The notes below the pieces were generated by a model. That model made no database searches and was not told where the DNA came from. It was given only the letters and a program-made list of their open reading frames with translations. From positions 22,243-86,242 of the forward strand of contig GG697238.1 in NCBI GenBank assembly GCA_009387755.1: a stretch of 64,000 nucleotides of DNA, written 5' to 3'. Positions 53,188 through 60,388 of this stretch are shown piece after piece. The translations under genes and the position numbers were made by a program. Position 1 is the first letter of the stretch. Each line of letters begins with the position of its first letter. This stretch comes from Candidatus Micrarchaeum acidiphilum ARMAN-2. GTDB lineage: Archaea > Micrarchaeota > Micrarchaeia > Micrarchaeales > Micrarchaeaceae.

Positions 53188-54024
53188 TTGAATGCAAAAA
53201 TGGCGTGTGCTGCTGCTCTACTGTGCTCTATGGTGCTTTCCGGCATTTCGGCCGCATCATATGTGCAGATAAACTCGCCATACAATGCAACCCTATACAA
53301 CGGCGGCAGCATATACCTGGGCAAGGTCGGCCCCGGGCAGACGTTCTACGTTGACGTTATAGCAAATACAACCAATTCGAATGGCACGCTGGTCGAGCAG
53401 GGCTGGGGAAGGCTCGTAGCAACCGGCCTGCCTGCAGGCTGGGTGGCAAAGAACTCAGGCCTTTATACAAACCCGCTCGTAATCGAGGTAAAGCCCGCTG
53501 CAGATGCAGCTAACGGGACTTATTCATTCAATGTAACCGCGCAGAATCTCATCGGCAATTCATCCGGGATATCCCCGGTGACTTTCACGGCATATGTGAA
53601 CGTGACTCCAAACGTTTTCAATCTTTCTGTGTCTCCAAGTTCAATAACCGAGGTCACCGGCGAGCAGTCCAATGTATACGTCACAATAAATAATACCGGG
53701 GTATCGGACAACCCCTTCGAAATATCGATTACTGGCCTTCCGGGCGTGAAAATACAGGACCTCGTAATAGCCCTGCACCACACTTCGAAGCGCTTCACAT
53801 ATCCCATTGCGGTCGACACCCCGGGTGTTTACCATGCCAATATAAACGTGCAGTCAACGTCCAGCCCAGCCGTTAACAAGACAACGCAGATAACGCTTGT
53901 GGCGCAGGCCAACCTGCTCAGCGACTATTCCGCAATAGGCAAGGGCGCAGTAGTCTTTCCAATAATATACGAGCCAGCAAACGCCGTAATGTACCTTATT
54001 TCAAGGCTCATAAAAGCCATATGA
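53188..54024 (+). CDS. secreted protein with Ig-like/NEW3-type domains
   Basis: 278 residues. It starts TTG behind GGTGAGTGC. Sec signal peptide (about residues 5-22, ending ISAAS), then two beta-sandwich repeats: the first around GPGQTFYVDVIANTTN ... VEVKPAADAANGTYSFNVTAQN, the second around SVSPSSITEVTGEQSNVYVTINNTG ... GVYHANINVQSTS. This pattern resembles alpha-galactosidase-associated NEW3 or CARDB-like domains that present surface proteins. Many N-x-S/T sequons. The C-terminus is weakly hydrophobic and may touch the membrane. Confidence 0.7.
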   Translation: MNAKMACAAALLCSMVLSGISAASYVQINSPYNATLYNGGSIYLGKVGPGQTFYVDVIANTTNSNGTLVEQGWGRLVATGLPAGWVAKNSGLYTNPLVIEVKPAADAANGTYSFNVTAQNLIGNSSGISPVTFTAYVNVTPNVFNLSVSPSSITEVTGEQSNVYVTINNTGVSDNPFEISITGLPGVKIQDLVIALHHTSKRFTYPIAVDTPGVYHANINVQSTSSPAVNKTTQITLVAQANLLSDYSAIGKGAVVFPIIYEPANAVMYLISRLIKAI

Positions 54025-54064
54025 TGCAGGGCGTCAAGCACAATTCGAAAAGAGACCGATTGCA

Positions 54065-54757
54065 ATGCCGAGCAAAAGAGCGAACAGCAAGATGTCAATA
54101 CGCGCCGAGATGGTAGAGCTGGCTTCAGAACTGGACCTTGCAAGAAACGCATGCACTTTTGATTCATCCATAGCTCCGATATTCGCATTCAAGGAAGAAG
54201 ACAAGTACGTTCTGTTTGCAACTGGGGAGAAAGTCGGCAATACCACAGAGGTATACTACATAAAGCGCGACTCCATAGCGAAGTACTGCACATACTATCC
54301 GGGGAGCGAGTCCCAATCAGAAGAGGTCAAATTCGTTGATGAAGTCAACGACCAGTCCGGATACAAGTCGTTCAAGATACCTGTTATAGAGGTTCTGAAT
54401 CTGCCGCTAAAAAAAGGAGCCACGAGCCAGAGGGACATCATAACTGTACACATAAAGGACCCGGAGTCAATAATAACGGGGCTCGTCAACAAGAGCATAG
54501 AAGACAGCATAATGGAGAAGGTATATGTCCTCGGATTCAACGGCGAGAAGTTCATAGGCTCGTTCAACCTGCTGGGCAACGAGGACAACGCGATATTCGC
54601 ATATTCAAAGATTAACCACAGTAACGAATTTAGCTTTTTCAGATACAGCTATACAAAAGGAGTCACAGAAACAAGCAGTTCCCTGATAGAAAATCCTTAT
54701 ATATACATACGTGCAATAAATCTTTCAGGAAACTTCAAGTTTTTCTTGCCCGAATAG
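54065..54757 (+). CDS. uncharacterised protein whose end overlaps tRNA-Asn
   Basis: 230 residues, not recognised. Soluble, beta-rich and charged (FAFKEEDKYVLFATGEK, EVYYIKRDSIAKYC, SIMEKVYVLGFNGEKFIGSF), without a signal peptide. The stop codon and the 3 codons before it lie inside the tRNA-Asn gene (10-base overlap), so the gene ends with the residues PE encoded by the acceptor stem. It follows the surface-protein genes by 40 bases and may belong to the same transcript. Confidence 0.65.
   Translation: MPSKRANSKMSIRAEMVELASELDLARNACTFDSSIAPIFAFKEEDKYVLFATGEKVGNTTEVYYIKRDSIAKYCTYYPGSESQSEEVKFVDEVNDQSGYKSFKIPVIEVLNLPLKKGATSQRDIITVHIKDPESIITGLVNKSIEDSIMEKVYVLGFNGEKFIGSFNLLGNEDNAIFAYSKINHSNEFSFFRYSYTKGVTETSSSLIENPYIYIRAINLSGNFKFFLPE
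54697..54706 (+). promoter_or_regulatory. TATA-like element for tRNA-Asn, inside the upstream gene
   Basis: TTATATATAC in the 3' end of the 54065-54757 gene, about 45 bases before the tRNA. It is AT-rich against a less AT-rich coding background and would give a short 5' leader. Confidence 0.4.
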
Positions 54758-54819
54758 CTCAATGGTAGAGCGAGCGGCTGTTAACCGCTAGGTTGCAGGT
54801 TCGATCCCTGCTTCGGGCG
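54748..54819 (+). tRNA. tRNA-Asn (GTT)
   Basis: Cloverleaf complete without intron: acceptor GCCCGAA/TTCGGGC, D-arm GCTC..GAGC, anticodon stem AGCGG/CCGCT with loop CTGTTAA (anticodon GTT), variable AGGTT, T-arm GCAGG-TTCGATC-CCTGC, discriminator G73. CCA is not encoded. Its 3' end is the left copy of a 20-bp direct repeat bounding a toxin-antitoxin cassette. Confidence 0.97.
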
Positions 54820-54828
54820 ATGCGCTTC
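54809..54828 (+). repeat. left direct repeat (attL-like) at tRNA-Asn 3' end
   Basis: 20 bases identical to 55552-55571; the bases on either side differ, so the repeat is bounded exactly. The first 11 bases belong to the tRNA. Confidence 0.75.
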
Positions 54829-54935
54829 TGGTACGGCCCCAGTAGTGCCTATTATAATCGCTTTCCTTTACTCGTTGCAATAAAACTTTTTAGACTGCTG
54901 CTTATGATAGAACCCTCTGCAAAGGCTTAAATATA

Positions 54936-54952
54936 TAGTATATTATATACTA
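54936..54952 (+). promoter_or_regulatory. palindromic operator in the toxin-antitoxin promoter
   Basis: TAGTATA-TTA-TATACTA, a perfect 7-bp inverted repeat just downstream of a TATA-like TTAAATATAT and 18 bases before the antitoxin ATG. The position suits autorepression by the RHH-type antitoxin. Confidence 0.55.
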
Positions 54953-54969
54953 ACTATAGGTGTCATATA

Positions 54970-55191
54970 ATGTCTGATGAAATAACTACAATACAACTAA
55001 ACAAGTCCGTGGTTAAGGCACTGAAGCAGATAAAGAAATACCCTCGTGAGACTTATAATGAGATAATCTTAGATCTTATAGAAAGCGCCAGGGAGACGAA
55101 AGAGTTCGATAAGTATGTTCAGGAAGCCCAGAAAACAAAGATGAAAGAGCTATGGGGGAAAGGTGATTACTCGGAGTGGGAGCATGCCTAA
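54970..55191 (+). CDS. ribbon-helix-helix-type antitoxin
   Basis: 73 residues. The N-terminus ITTIQLNKSVVKALKQIK followed by YPRETYNEIILDLIESA has the strand-helix-helix layout of archaeal RHH/VapB-like antitoxins. The charged C-terminal tail (EAQKTKMKELWGKGDYSEWEHA, residues 51-73) would wrap the toxin. GGTGTCATATA precedes the ATG. It overlaps the toxin gene by 8 bases, and a palindromic operator precedes it. Confidence 0.78.
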   Translation: MSDEITTIQLNKSVVKALKQIKKYPRETYNEIILDLIESARETKEFDKYVQEAQKTKMKELWGKGDYSEWEHA

Positions 55192-55498
55192 AGCCGGAGA
55201 TGTAGTAATAACAAGGGTACAATTTGCAGATAACGAGGGCTCAAAGATCAGACCCGCATTGGTACTATTCGAGGAGCTAGGCAACATAGTCATAGCTGGG
55301 ATAACTACAAACCTTCAGATGAAAGGGATACGCATCTCTACAAGCGAGGGAGCAGCGCAGAACAGTGTTATAAAGTTGAATTATATATTCACAATCACAG
55401 ATGGTGCAATAATAAAAACTGTCTTTCAATTAAGTCCCGAGAAGAAACACCTTGTTTTTGAGGAATTCGTCAAGAAGCTCAGCTCGTTGAAAGGTTAG
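55184..55498 (+). CDS. MazF/PemK-like endoribonuclease toxin
   Basis: 104 residues from the ATG at 55184, which has GGAGTGGGAG upstream. MazF/PemK SH3-like barrel landmarks: AGDVVITRVQFADNEGSKIRPALVL (the Arg-Pro before the hydrophobic strand is the family hallmark), a central IVIAGITTN strand and IKLNYIFTITDGAIIKTVFQLS, the usual late strand before the C-terminal helix. Members cut mRNA at short sites. It overlaps its antitoxin by 8 bases. Confidence 0.8.
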   Translation: MPKAGDVVITRVQFADNEGSKIRPALVLFEELGNIVIAGITTNLQMKGIRISTSEGAAQNSVIKLNYIFTITDGAIIKTVFQLSPEKKHLVFEEFVKKLSSLKG

Positions 55499-55551
55499 GT
55501 AGCATATTCGATGCAAACCGATTGCCGGAGACGTGCCTGACACGCACCTTG

Positions 55552-55571
55552 TGCTTCGGGCGATGCGCTTC
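55552..55571 (+). repeat. right direct repeat (attR-like)
   Basis: Second copy of the 20-bp sequence at the tRNA-Asn 3' end, 743 bases downstream, 53 bases after the toxin stop. Confidence 0.75.
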
Positions 55572-55633
55572 AAGTTCTGCTTCAGCTCTACAAGCAAAGA
55601 GGTCTGCACCGTTTACGGGCCCGGCCCTCACTT

Positions 55634-55921
55634 TTAGTGAAGCGCAATGAGCGCATCTAGGATTATGTAACCCAATATCTGCCCTAAAAAGACCCAGCCT
55701 GCCATGCTGGATATATACCTGTCCTTCTGTTCCGTCAAGACGTAAGCTATTATGGGCCCTATAATGGGAATTAGAAACAGCAGCGAATAAGCCTTGTTTT
55801 TGTTGCCTGAAGAAAGCACATAAAGCATTGCCGCGATACTTCCTATCTGCAGCGGTATCGCAGATACGAGTATCCATATGGGGCTTGACTTTGAGGCGCT
55901 GGAAATGTGCGGCACTCCCAT
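55634..55921 (-). CDS. small three-helix membrane protein
   Basis: 95 residues, with three membrane helices (about 14-35, 43-62, 70-90). No family recognised. It overlaps the end of the upstream PH-like gene if the GTG at 55930 is used, or follows it by 5 bases from the ATG at 55921. The two genes are probably one operon. Confidence 0.65.
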   Translation of the reverse strand: MGVPHISSASKSSPIWILVSAIPLQIGSIAAMLYVLSSGNKNKAYSLLFLIPIIGPIIAYVLTEQKDRYISSMAGWVFLGQILGYIILDALIALH

Positions 55922-55926
55922 ATTAT

Positions 55927-56409
55927 TCACTTGGGCACTACCTTGGTTCCCAACGCAGCCTGCAAGACTTGAACATATGTGTCGTAAACTGTGCTATTCC
56001 TATTCCAGATGTCCGGATTCGACAATCCATACTTAAAGGTTTTCTGCGCTGTCTTTATCAGGATATTTTTTCTGCTTATCTCAACACGCACAATGTCTGT
56101 AAGGTCTAGAGCCGCGTTGCCAGGATTCGACTTGAGCAGGTCTTCTAGGTCGGCCTGCGCCAACTTTTCAGTGGTTTCCCGAACCTCGTCCTTCGAAGCT
56201 CGGTTTGCCATTCCCCTGCCGAAAATACCAAATACATATGCAAAACCCGCAGAAGCAGCCGTAGTAGACGTGGTGCTCGCATCCAAAATCAGCACCCTTT
56301 TATTTGTTATTACAAGGCTTTTCCGCACTGGCGCTATTATACCAAATGCAGTAAGGTTGTCCACATATCCCAAGACCTTCTCATCCAACACGCCTGTACT
56401 TCCACCCAT
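55927..56409 (-). CDS. uncharacterised protein with PH-like (bPH) character
   Basis: 160 residues. Strands SLVITNKRVLILDA near the N-terminus and DIVRVEISRKNILIKTAQKTFKYGL near the C-terminus resemble the bacterial PH domain pattern (trans-acting membrane or lipid association); between them are a Gly/Ala/Phe segment (SAGFAYVFGIFGRGM) and a helical region. Family assignment is weak. ATG at 56409 or GTG at 56418. It is followed by a three-helix membrane protein. Confidence 0.55.
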   Translation of the reverse strand: MGGSTGVLDEKVLGYVDNLTAFGIIAPVRKSLVITNKRVLILDASTTSTTAASAGFAYVFGIFGRGMANRASKDEVRETTEKLAQADLEDLLKSNPGNAALDLTDIVRVEISRKNILIKTAQKTFKYGLSNPDIWNRNSTVYDTYVQVLQAALGTKVVPK

Positions 56410-56476
56410 ATTTTTCACTTCAGTTTCATTTCCACACTAACTCTTTTATAGATTCTCATTTAGTTTTTTATTGTAT

Positions 56477-57997
56477 TTACCATACGTGCAGAGCCCACCA
56501 TCTCATTAGCCTCTTTATCCTTATCTTGGTGGGGCTGGTGTTTTTCTTTATGTCCTTTACCATGGCCTTGTAAAGGATCTTTTCCTGAGCGTCCAGCTTG
56601 CCTTCCTTCACAATCTCCTGCTTCTTCCCGTCAACCATCTGGGTCTCCGTCTTGCTTATAACATCCTTCTTTACCATCGAATACCATTCATCAAGGGAGC
56701 TGCCATTGGTGTCCTTGTCCTTCAGCACGGCCATCATGTCCTTCATGGTGAGCTTTGCCTCCTTCTTCTTTTCGTACTCATGCAGAAGCGGCCTCATTGC
56801 GGCCTTGTCTGAGATTCTCCAAATGTCAGCAGGGGAATATCCGATGGTTGCTCTTGAAAGCCTTCCAAAACTCAAGCGCGATCTCGGCTTGTCCCTGGTG
56901 TAAAATTCAAACAGCTTCTTCCTGTCCTTGTGCTTCGGCGGCGGTAGGTATACGCTGTCCCCGAACCTACCGCTCCTCTTAAGCGCAGGGTCTATGTCCC
57001 ACGGCTGGTTAGTTGCGCCTATGACGAACAGACCTTCCGGGTTAGCCTCTACGCCGTTCATCTCTACGAGGAACTGGTTTACGGCGAGCCTTAGGGCTGA
57101 GCTTTCACCTCCCTCCTGGCCCCCGCCTCGCTTGACCCCTAGGGCGTCAAGTTCGTCAAAGAATATTATGCACGGGGTGTGCTCCCTGGCCTGCTGAAAT
57201 ATCGCGTGCAGGTTCTTTTCCGTGTTGCCGGTATACATGTCGACTATCTGGTTTACCCTGGCTATTATAACATTAGCGCCGCTTTCCCCTGCTATGGCGT
57301 TGACTACGTGGGTCTTTCCAACTCCCGGCGGTCCGTAGAGCAGTAGCCCAAGGCCGAGCTTCTTGCCGTATTTCTTGAACAGCTCTGGATGCTGCATTGC
57401 CAGTATCACGTTGTCGTGCAGGTACTTCTTTATCTTGTCAAGCCCTATGACGCTGTCAAACTTTATATTTGACTTGTAGAATGCAACCTTCTTTATCTGG
57501 CCTTCCTCTATGACCTCCTTCTGCTCCTCCTGGAACTGCACGCCCCTGCTTACCTGCGATTCGCCCTGGGCTTTGCTTTCTGGATGCATCAGGGCCTCAA
57601 GGTGCTCCAGCCTCTCCTTAGCCTGCGCATACGTCGGGTCTATGGAAAGAGACCTTTCATACCAGTGCCTGGCGCCGAGGTAGTCGTTGCACGACTCCTC
57701 AATGTCCCCGTAAAGCAGCGGCGCGTCAGGGCTCTTTGGCTGCAGCTCTATGACCTTCTCAAGGTCTCTCTTTGCGTCGTCGTACTTGTGCATTATCCTT
57801 TCTGTAAGCGCTTTGTTAAAATAAGCGTCAGCATAACTGGGATCCATCTCTATGGCTGTATTGTACTCTTTTATTGCTTCGTCAAACTTGCTGTCCTCGA
57901 ACAGCGAGTTGCCTTTCCTCCAGTGTTCCTTTACCCCCGGATCTACCTGTTTGCCGGGCTGCTTGTTTTCGCTGCTTTGCTCCTCTTCAACCGCCAT
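56477..57997 (-). CDS. TPR-AAA+ ATPase fusion
   Basis: 506 residues. Residues about 20-140 form three TPR repeats (KGNSLFEDSKFDEAIKEYNTAIEMDP; AYFNKALTERIMHKYDDAKRDL; ARHWYERSLSIDPTYAQAKERL are the helices). A linker leads to a single AAA+ module of the Cdc48/Vps4/katanin class: Walker A GPPGVGKT, Walker B IIFFDELDAL, sensor GATNQPWDIDPALKRSGRFG with arginine fingers. The C-terminus is basic and helical. ATPases of this class unfold or remodel proteins; the TPR probably selects partners. ATG at 57997 with GGTTCAC. Confidence 0.85.
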   Translation of the reverse strand: MAVEEEQSSENKQPGKQVDPGVKEHWRKGNSLFEDSKFDEAIKEYNTAIEMDPSYADAYFNKALTERIMHKYDDAKRDLEKVIELQPKSPDAPLLYGDIEESCNDYLGARHWYERSLSIDPTYAQAKERLEHLEALMHPESKAQGESQVSRGVQFQEEQKEVIEEGQIKKVAFYKSNIKFDSVIGLDKIKKYLHDNVILAMQHPELFKKYGKKLGLGLLLYGPPGVGKTHVVNAIAGESGANVIIARVNQIVDMYTGNTEKNLHAIFQQAREHTPCIIFFDELDALGVKRGGGQEGGESSALRLAVNQFLVEMNGVEANPEGLFVIGATNQPWDIDPALKRSGRFGDSVYLPPPKHKDRKKLFEFYTRDKPRSRLSFGRLSRATIGYSPADIWRISDKAAMRPLLHEYEKKKEAKLTMKDMMAVLKDKDTNGSSLDEWYSMVKKDVISKTETQMVDGKKQEIVKEGKLDAQEKILYKAMVKDIKKNTSPTKIRIKRLMRWWALHVW

Positions 57998-58079
57998 GTG
58001 AACCATTCATTATAGCAATGAATACTAATAGCATTAATGCACTATTTAAAGATATTTATAACTTTATAAACTTTATGCG

Positions 58080-58499
58080 TTACCTGCTGTCCAGCAGGAG
58101 GTTCAGGTTCCTGTCTACCTCGCTTATATGCTTGTTCTCCCTCCTGACATTTTCAAATTCAACCTTTCCGAGCTTGGCTGCGAGCCCTACCACCTTGCGG
58201 TTCAGCGGCCTGAGGTCCTGGGACTTCAGCTTGTATTCGCCGTTTAGCTGCTTCACTACAAGTTCGCTGTCTGAAAAAAGCTTTGCCGAGCACTCCTCGG
58301 CGTCCTTCAGCATCTCCTTGCATCTCTCCAGGGCCATTATTATGGCGTTGTACTCCGCGTAGTTGTTCGTCTTGGAGCCGTTGAATACGAACTCTTCGGC
58401 AACCTTCTTGCCGTTTTCAAATATCATGTATCCTGATGCGCTAGGTCCTGGATTGCCCCTGGCTGCGCCATCCGTAAAAATCACAAATTCTCTTTTCAA
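58080..58499 (-). CDS. rnhA: ribonuclease HI
   Basis: Cuts the RNA strand of RNA-DNA hybrids. Catalytic residues: Asp in FTDGAARGNPG, Glu in TNNYAEYNA, Asp in LFSDSELVV and Asp in EVDRNLN, a complete D-E-D-D set. The compact archaeal type without the basic protrusion. I place the start at TTG 58499, 5 bases after a GGTGA site; a GTG at 58508 is open. 139 residues. Confidence 0.9.
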   Translation of the reverse strand: MKREFVIFTDGAARGNPGPSASGYMIFENGKKVAEEFVFNGSKTNNYAEYNAIIMALERCKEMLKDAEECSAKLFSDSELVVKQLNGEYKLKSQDLRPLNRKVVGLAAKLGKVEFENVRRENKHISEVDRNLNLLLDSR

Positions 58500-58585
58500 C
58501 GGTATCACCGGCCTACATCATAAAATGTTAAATAAATTTATAACTTATCAAATAATATAAAGCTGTATAATTTTTGCGGGATTTG

Positions 58586-59227
58586 ATGCACATATACAGC
58601 CTCAACCAGGGCAAGGAGCTTGTCAGGGCGGCGCACAATGCAATAGAGCTGTACCTCAAAAACCCATTTTTTAAAAAGGAGCTGATAGAAGACAGCCTAA
58701 GCGGCTTCGATGACAAGCACGGCGTCTTCGTGACCGTGAACTACTATCCGACCGATGCGCTGCGCGGTTGCGTCGGATTCCCGTATCCAAGCAAGCCAAT
58801 AAAGCGCGCGCTGATAGAAGCCGCCATAGCTGCCGGCTTCGAAGATCCGAGGTTTGTGCCTCTTTCGCACAGGGAGCTTGACGAGATAACCATAGAGGTA
58901 AGCGTGCTCTCGGATCCTGTGGAGGTCAAGGGCACGGCACGCCAGAGGCTAAAAAGCATTGTCGTAGGAAGAGACGGAACCATAATAGAATACGGAATGT
59001 ACAGCGGCCTGCTGCTTCCCATAGTGGCTGTGCAGGAAGGCTGGAACGCGAAGCAGCTGCTTGAGCAGACGTGCCTGAAGGCAGGGATACCGGAAGAATA
59101 CTGGATGCAGCCAAAGGTAAAGCTGTACAAGTACGCGGCGCAGGTATTCCGCGAAAGCGAGCCAAACGGTCCGATAATCGAGGTAAAGCTGCCAGAGGAA
59201 TCCAAATTCCGCAAGCCAGGAAAATGA
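58586..59227 (+). CDS. AMMECR1 domain protein
   Basis: A widely conserved archaeal/eukaryotic protein of uncertain function. The signature LRGCVGFPYP is at about residues 58-67, and EITIEVSVLSDP, VGRDGTIIEYGMYSGLLLP and the Trp-containing WNAKQLLEQTCLKAG segment complete the fold. 213 residues from the ATG at 58586 (GGGATTTG upstream); a TTG at 58574 is open. Comparative studies linked AMMECR1 with NFACT proteins in archaea; an NFACT-R gene is 18 kb away in this window. Confidence 0.88.
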   Translation: MHIYSLNQGKELVRAAHNAIELYLKNPFFKKELIEDSLSGFDDKHGVFVTVNYYPTDALRGCVGFPYPSKPIKRALIEAAIAAGFEDPRFVPLSHRELDEITIEVSVLSDPVEVKGTARQRLKSIVVGRDGTIIEYGMYSGLLLPIVAVQEGWNAKQLLEQTCLKAGIPEEYWMQPKVKLYKYAAQVFRESEPNGPIIEVKLPEESKFRKPGK

Positions 59228-59232
59228 ACACT

Positions 59233-59242
59233 GTTTTTATAT
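59233..59242 (+). promoter_or_regulatory. TATA box for tRNA-Ile
   Basis: TGTTTTTATATC context, about 33 bases before the first base of the tRNA. Confidence 0.5.
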
Positions 59243-59270
59243 CTTCTCTATCACATCTATATACTCCTAA

Positions 59271-59360
59271 GGGCCCGTAGCTTAGCATGGTTGGAGCGCC
59301 CGACTGATAACCTTATTGTCCGAAATCGGGAGGTCCGGAGTTCAAATCTCCGCGGGCCCA
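59271..59360 (+). tRNA. tRNA-Ile (GAT) with a 15-nt anticodon-loop intron
   Basis: Acceptor GGGCCCG/CGGGCCC, D-arm GCTT..GGAGC, anticodon stem CCCGA/TCGGG, variable AGGTC, T-arm CGGAG-TTCAAAT-CTCCG, discriminator A at 59360. The anticodon loop has 22 bases; removing 59310-59324 gives the normal CTGATAA with anticodon GAT (59306-59308). The canonical 37/38 position fits: 3-nt bulges on both sides and a central helix CTGA against TCCG with one mismatch. CCA is not encoded. Confidence 0.93.
59310..59324 (+). other. predicted 15-nt intron, tRNA-Ile position 37/38
   Basis: The 15 extra bases begin after A37. Boundaries could shift by one because adenines flank both sides. Confidence 0.7.
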
Positions 59361-59460
59361 TTAATTCCAGAAAATCCCGCCACATGCAAAGTTTCTCTCT
59401 GCAATCTATTTGTATATAAATCAGGAATTTTGCCAGTGTTAAAAAGCTGTCCTGGCGCCA

Positions 59461-59535
59461 GAAAGCAATAAATAAACAAACGTTGATAGGCAATAGGTGA
59501 AACCATGCCAAAAGAATCATTTGCCTGCAAAGATA
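59461..59535 (+). repeat. 75-bp direct repeat, copy 1 (leader and first codons)
   Basis: Identical over 75 bases to 59985-60059. It covers part of the leader, the GGTGA site and codons 1 to about 10 of the gene at 59505. A weaker match continues upstream to a shared GTATATAAA about 50 bases before, so the promoter was probably copied as well. Confidence 0.9.
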
Positions 59536-59843
59536 CTGGCCTGCCAAATGCAGCAACCAAAGCAAAATTATTGAATGCCGCAGATTCTGAAATTCCGTTT
59601 ATGATCTCATGTGTAAATAGGGGAATCAAGTCGTTCGTTATCGTATATGGCCCTTCTGAACAAGGGATCAAAAAGACCGCGGAGCCTTTAAATGTTGCCA
59701 AGAAATTGGTCATTCCTTTGAGAGATGATATTTCAAATAGCCCGGCATTGATTGGGAAGCGGGTCAATGAAGAGATACGCATTAACGGTTTTGACCGAAG
59801 AAAAGCAATGCTTGTTACTAGGAATATTGAAGATCCGCAATAA
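59505..59843 (+). CDS. chimeric protein: DUF1059 N-terminus on an unrelated body
   Basis: 112 residues. The first 10 residues (MPKESFACKD) and the DNA before them are identical to the DUF1059 gene at 60029; afterwards the sequences have nothing in common. The body (KAKLLNAADSEIPFMISCVN, KSFVIVYGPSEQGI, AKKLVIPLRDDISNS, RRKAMLVTRN) has alternating strands and helices and is not recognised. It looks like a small ORF that acquired the expression signals of its neighbour by duplication. GGTGAAACC precedes the ATG. Confidence 0.65.
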   Translation: MPKESFACKDTGLPNAATKAKLLNAADSEIPFMISCVNRGIKSFVIVYGPSEQGIKKTAEPLNVAKKLVIPLRDDISNSPALIGKRVNEEIRINGFDRRKAMLVTRNIEDPQ

Positions 59844-59984
59844 ATCACAATTCAGGCATTGAAAACAGAATCGCCGAGACATATTGCTCAAGCATCAGGT
59901 TTCGTTCAGCCAGTATGCATTCAGTACATTGGTATATAAACCAATCACATTTTACATAGGGTTAAAAAGCTTGCCCTGACGCCG

Positions 59985-60059
59985 GAAAGCAATAAATAAA
60001 CAAACGTTGATAGGCAATAGGTGAAACCATGCCAAAAGAATCATTTGCCTGCAAAGATA
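59985..60059 (+). repeat. 75-bp direct repeat, copy 2 (leader and first codons)
   Basis: Second copy, in front of and into the DUF1059 gene. As DUF1059 proteins naturally carry the FxCKDIGM start, this is probably the source copy. Confidence 0.9.
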
Positions 60060-60208
60060 TAGGTATGTCATGTGGCTTCAAGGCTGAAGCACAATCTGAA
60101 GAAGAACTAATGAAAAAAATAGCCGAACATGCAAAGAAGGCGCACAACATGAGCAGCATAGATGCGGCCACCATGTCCAAAGTAAAAGCGGCTATAAAGA
60201 GAGCATAA
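60029..60208 (+). CDS. DUF1059 small protein
   Basis: 59 residues. It matches the DUF1059 family of small, possibly metal-binding archaeal/bacterial proteins: SFACKDIGMSCGFKAEAQSE at the N-terminus, EELMKKIAEHAKKAHNM in the middle. Two Cys (in CKDIGMSC) and two His (in AEHAKKAH) are the likely metal ligands (inference). The start has a perfectly placed GGTGAAACC site within the 75-bp repeat. Confidence 0.85.
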   Translation: MPKESFACKDIGMSCGFKAEAQSEEELMKKIAEHAKKAHNMSSIDAATMSKVKAAIKRA

Positions 60209-60388
60209 TCAAATAACTGCAAGCGTACTAATTTTTCTATTTCTTTTTTTTATCAAAAATGGCGGCATAGCCTCCAGCGCAAGCCTGAATTTCAAGTGCC
60301 GGTCACGACCATAAAAAGCCAAAGGCTGCACCTTTGTTAAGCACACCAAAAAAGAAAAAAATGTAAAAGAAGGCAAAGAAGAGCGTAA

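Larger units (their letters stand above)
54809..55571 (+). mobile_element. putative tRNA-integrated toxin-antitoxin cassette
   Basis: Perfect 20-bp repeats (tgcttcgggcgatgcgcttc) lie at 54809-54828 and 55552-55571. The left copy covers the last 11 bases of tRNA-Asn plus 9 downstream; the right copy duplicates the tRNA 3' end without the rest. This is the footprint of site-specific integration at a tRNA. The 743-bp period carries only an antitoxin-like and a MazF-like gene and no integrase, so it is a remnant or a non-autonomous element. Confidence 0.65.

Noticed and set aside
59461..60059. The 75-bp repeats as CRISPR or IS termini
   Set aside because: Only two copies, in direct orientation, each containing a promoter leader and start codons; no transposase or spacer pattern.
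60209..60388. Gap between the DUF1059 gene and uS10
   Set aside because: Inspected for small genes and RNA; only T/A-rich stretches and a possible terminator were seen, nothing that could be supported.
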